Shown here: piece by piece, positions 3,832 through 5,130 of the stretch
Layout of the letters: each line of letters opens with the position of its first letter
How positions within the stretch are numbered: the first letter of the stretch is position 1
Source: JAXHUH01 sp034211175
GTDB taxonomy: Bacteria; Actinomycetota; Acidimicrobiia; Acidimicrobiales; CAIXPF01
Direction of reading: 5' to 3'
Length of the DNA: 5,130 bases
Assembly: GCA_034211175.1 (NCBI GenBank)
Contig: JAXHUH010000172.1
Span: 1-5,130 of the forward strand
Translations under genes and position numbers: made by a program
The notes under the pieces: model-generated
What the model was told of the DNA's origin: nothing
What the model saw: only the letters and a program-made list of their open reading frames with translations
Database searches by the model: none

Positions 3832-5027
3832 CCCGTGTCCCGCACCCGCACCTCGACCTCCTGGTCACGGGCCGACACCGCCACCGCGGCGGTCGTCGCC
3901 GTGCTGTGCTTCACCACGTTCGTCAGCGCCTCCTGGACGATCCGATAGGCGGACAGGTCGACCGACGTCGGCACCGCGTCGAGGTCGCCGTCGACGTCGA
4001 GCGCGCAGTCGAGGTGCCCGTCGAGGGAGCCGACGAGCCGGTCGAGATCACGCAGCGACGGCGCCGGCGAGCGATCGTCGCGGCTGCCCGCGACGTCACC
4101 GCCCTCACCGCCGTCACCGCTGCGCAGGAACCCGAGCAACCGGTGCAGCTCCCCCACCGCGCTCCGACCACCACGCTCGACGTTGCGCAGCGCCTCGGCC
4201 GCGGCACCCGGGTCGAGGTCGATCACCTGGCGGGCCGCACCGGCGTGCACGGTCATCGTCGTGACGTGGTGGGCCACGACGTCGTGGAGCTCACGGGCGA
4301 TCCTCACCCGCTCGCCGACGACGGCGGCCTGCGCGACCGCGGCCCGCTGCAGCCGCAGCTCCTCGTTCGACTCGGCGAGCTCCGCGGCGACGGCCTCGAA
4401 GCGGCGCACGAGCGCGGCGGCCGCCAGCCCTCCGCCGGTCAGCACCAGGGCCTGGGCGGCGGCGCTGGCCGAGTCGAGGTCCGGGAGGATGACGGCGAGG
4501 TCGGTGGCGTCGAGGTTCCGGTTCACCTCGAACGCGGGCACGGTCCCGACGGCGGTGACGGCGAGCGCCACGCCGGCGACGACGCCGAAGTGACGGGCCG
4601 GCCGTGCGGCCCAGAAGGCGGCGACCGCCAACATCAGGTCGGTCGCGACCTGGGCCCGGACGATCAGCTGGAAACGGGCGTGGAGGAGGACCACGACCGC
4701 GGACACGACCGCGAAGGTCAGCAGCGGCCGCCACCGCCTCGCCGCGAGCACCACGATCCCGGCCAGGCCGACCGCGAACCCCGCCATCAGCCGGGCGTCG
4801 GTCTCGTAGACGGCGAGCACGAACCCGCGGGTCCCCGCCGGGAGCAGGTCGAGTTGGCGCCGGGCGCTGATGACCGCCGTCGTCCACGAGACGGTGAGGG
4901 CGATGATGAGGGCGACCTCGACCGCGGTCGCCGCACGGCCGCCGAGCGCCGGGCGTGCCGTCACCGGTCGCCGCTCCGACGCACCACCATCGCCACCACG
5001 ATCGAGAGCGTACTGACGGTTCGACAA
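3711..5027 (-). CDS. Membrane sensor histidine kinase (HisKA_3/NarL-partner type), frameshifted near its end
   Basis: This is the sensor kinase of a two-component pair, 438 residues as read. The N-terminal half has about six hydrophobic segments (roughly residues 33-54, 78-95, 101-117, 126-141, 147-165 and 188-207), with no large extracellular domain. A probable coiled coil follows (about 208-237), then the HisKA_3 dimerisation domain with phospho-acceptor His248 in RELHDVVAHHV. The ATPase domain has its N-box (YRIVQEALTNVVKH, Asn370) and G1 box (RVRDTG, Asp397). Beyond about residue 400 the reading is wrong: the G2 box is in another frame (3676-3831), so the protein as read should lack a complete ATP-binding site. 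The start is TTG at 5025-5027, preceded by GAGG. GTG at 4962-4964 (residue 22), with GGAG upstream, is an alternative and would lose no domain. The signal sensed is unknown. Confidence 0.85.
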   Translation of the reverse strand: MSNRQYALDRGGDGGASERRPVTARPALGGRAATAVEVALIIALTVSWTTAVISARRQLDLLPAGTRGFVLAVYETDARLMAGFAVGLAGIVVLAARRWRPLLTFAVVSAVVVLLHARFQLIVRAQVATDLMLAVAAFWAARPARHFGVVAGVALAVTAVGTVPAFEVNRNLDATDLAVILPDLDSASAAAQALVLTGGGLAAAALVRRFEAVAAELAESNEELRLQRAAVAQAAVVGERVRIARELHDVVAHHVTTMTVHAGAARQVIDLDPGAAAEALRNVERGGRSAVGELHRLLGFLRSGDGGEGGDVAGSRDDRSPAPSLRDLDRLVGSLDGHLDCALDVDGDLDAVPTSVDLSAYRIVQEALTNVVKHSTATTAAVAVSARDQEVEVRVRDTGTTRAGPRAGRATAWSACGSGRRFTVDGSRSVPRPAEAGR

Positions 5028-5093
5028 CGGTCCTCGAACGAGTCGCCCGGCGGCGGCGATCCCGCCCGTGGCCGACGCCGGAGCGCGCCGGAC
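5028..5093. other. Upstream region of the histidine kinase gene
   Basis: This is GC-rich DNA before the kinase start. GAGG just before the TTG at 5027 may serve as a ribosome site. The kinase frame stays open through this stretch without a better start codon, so a longer N-terminus reaching past the window edge cannot be fully excluded. No promoter was recognised. Confidence 0.3.
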
Positions 5094-5130
5094 GGGGGGG
5101 GGCGGGGGGGGGGGGGGGGGGCGGGGGGGC
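5094..5130. other. G homopolymer at the window edge, probably a sequencing artefact
   Basis: Of the last 37 bases, 34 are G and three are C (5103, 5122, 5130). Such runs at contig ends are typical of no-signal calls on two-colour sequencers. No biological role is assigned. Confidence 0.75.

Noticed and set aside
3680..3868. Upstream extension of the response regulator by 63 residues
   Set aside because: The extension is Arg-rich with no family similarity, overlaps the kinase end in a third frame, and the GTG at 3679 fits the domain start and the coupled overlap.

Overview
The window is GC-rich (G/C at most third codon positions, GTG and TTG starts). Its genes are a DUF222/HNH (13E12-type) protein, miniature Flp-type pilins and a NarL-type two-component pair, which together point to an actinobacterium. 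Acidimicrobiia is a guess from overall flavour and is not proven. The right edge ends in a G homopolymer, so this looks like the end of a draft or metagenomic contig.

Layout from left to right. (1) Positions 1-393 hold a complete minus-strand transcription unit for a 57-residue Flp/type IVb pilin, with half of its terminator hairpin cut by the window edge. (2) Positions 497-1831 hold a plus-strand DUF222 plus HNH-nuclease gene, lying inside the pilin array. (3) Positions 1931-2346 and 2471-2899 hold two more pilin units on the minus strand. Each has the same parts: promoter, about 110-nt leader with a conserved hairpin, Shine-Dalgarno, 57-codon pilin gene, and a long GC-rich terminator hairpin. 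(4) Positions 2996-3679 encode a NarL/LuxR-type response regulator, and 3676-5027 a membrane histidine kinase, both on the minus strand. The kinase reads through a one-base frameshift just before its last ATP-binding box. Restoring one base makes it end in a GTGA stop/start overlap with the regulator. (5) Positions 5094-5130 are almost pure G and probably artefactual.

The pilins differ from each other at only two residues. They carry the prepilin-peptidase motif G-ATAVEY, so they should be cleaved to a 39-residue mature pilin and assembled by a Tad/Flp machine, none of which is encoded here. The kinase/regulator pair is transcribed toward the pilins and could control them, but nothing in the sequence proves this.

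The most unusual feature is the repeated pilin cassette. Each 57-codon gene has its own promoter and a structured 5' leader whose stem is kept by compatible base changes between copies. Copies 2 and 3 match at 312 of 313 positions, with sharp edges at the promoter and the stop codon. The leader does not fit a riboswitch class I can recognise and is the best candidate here for something undescribed.
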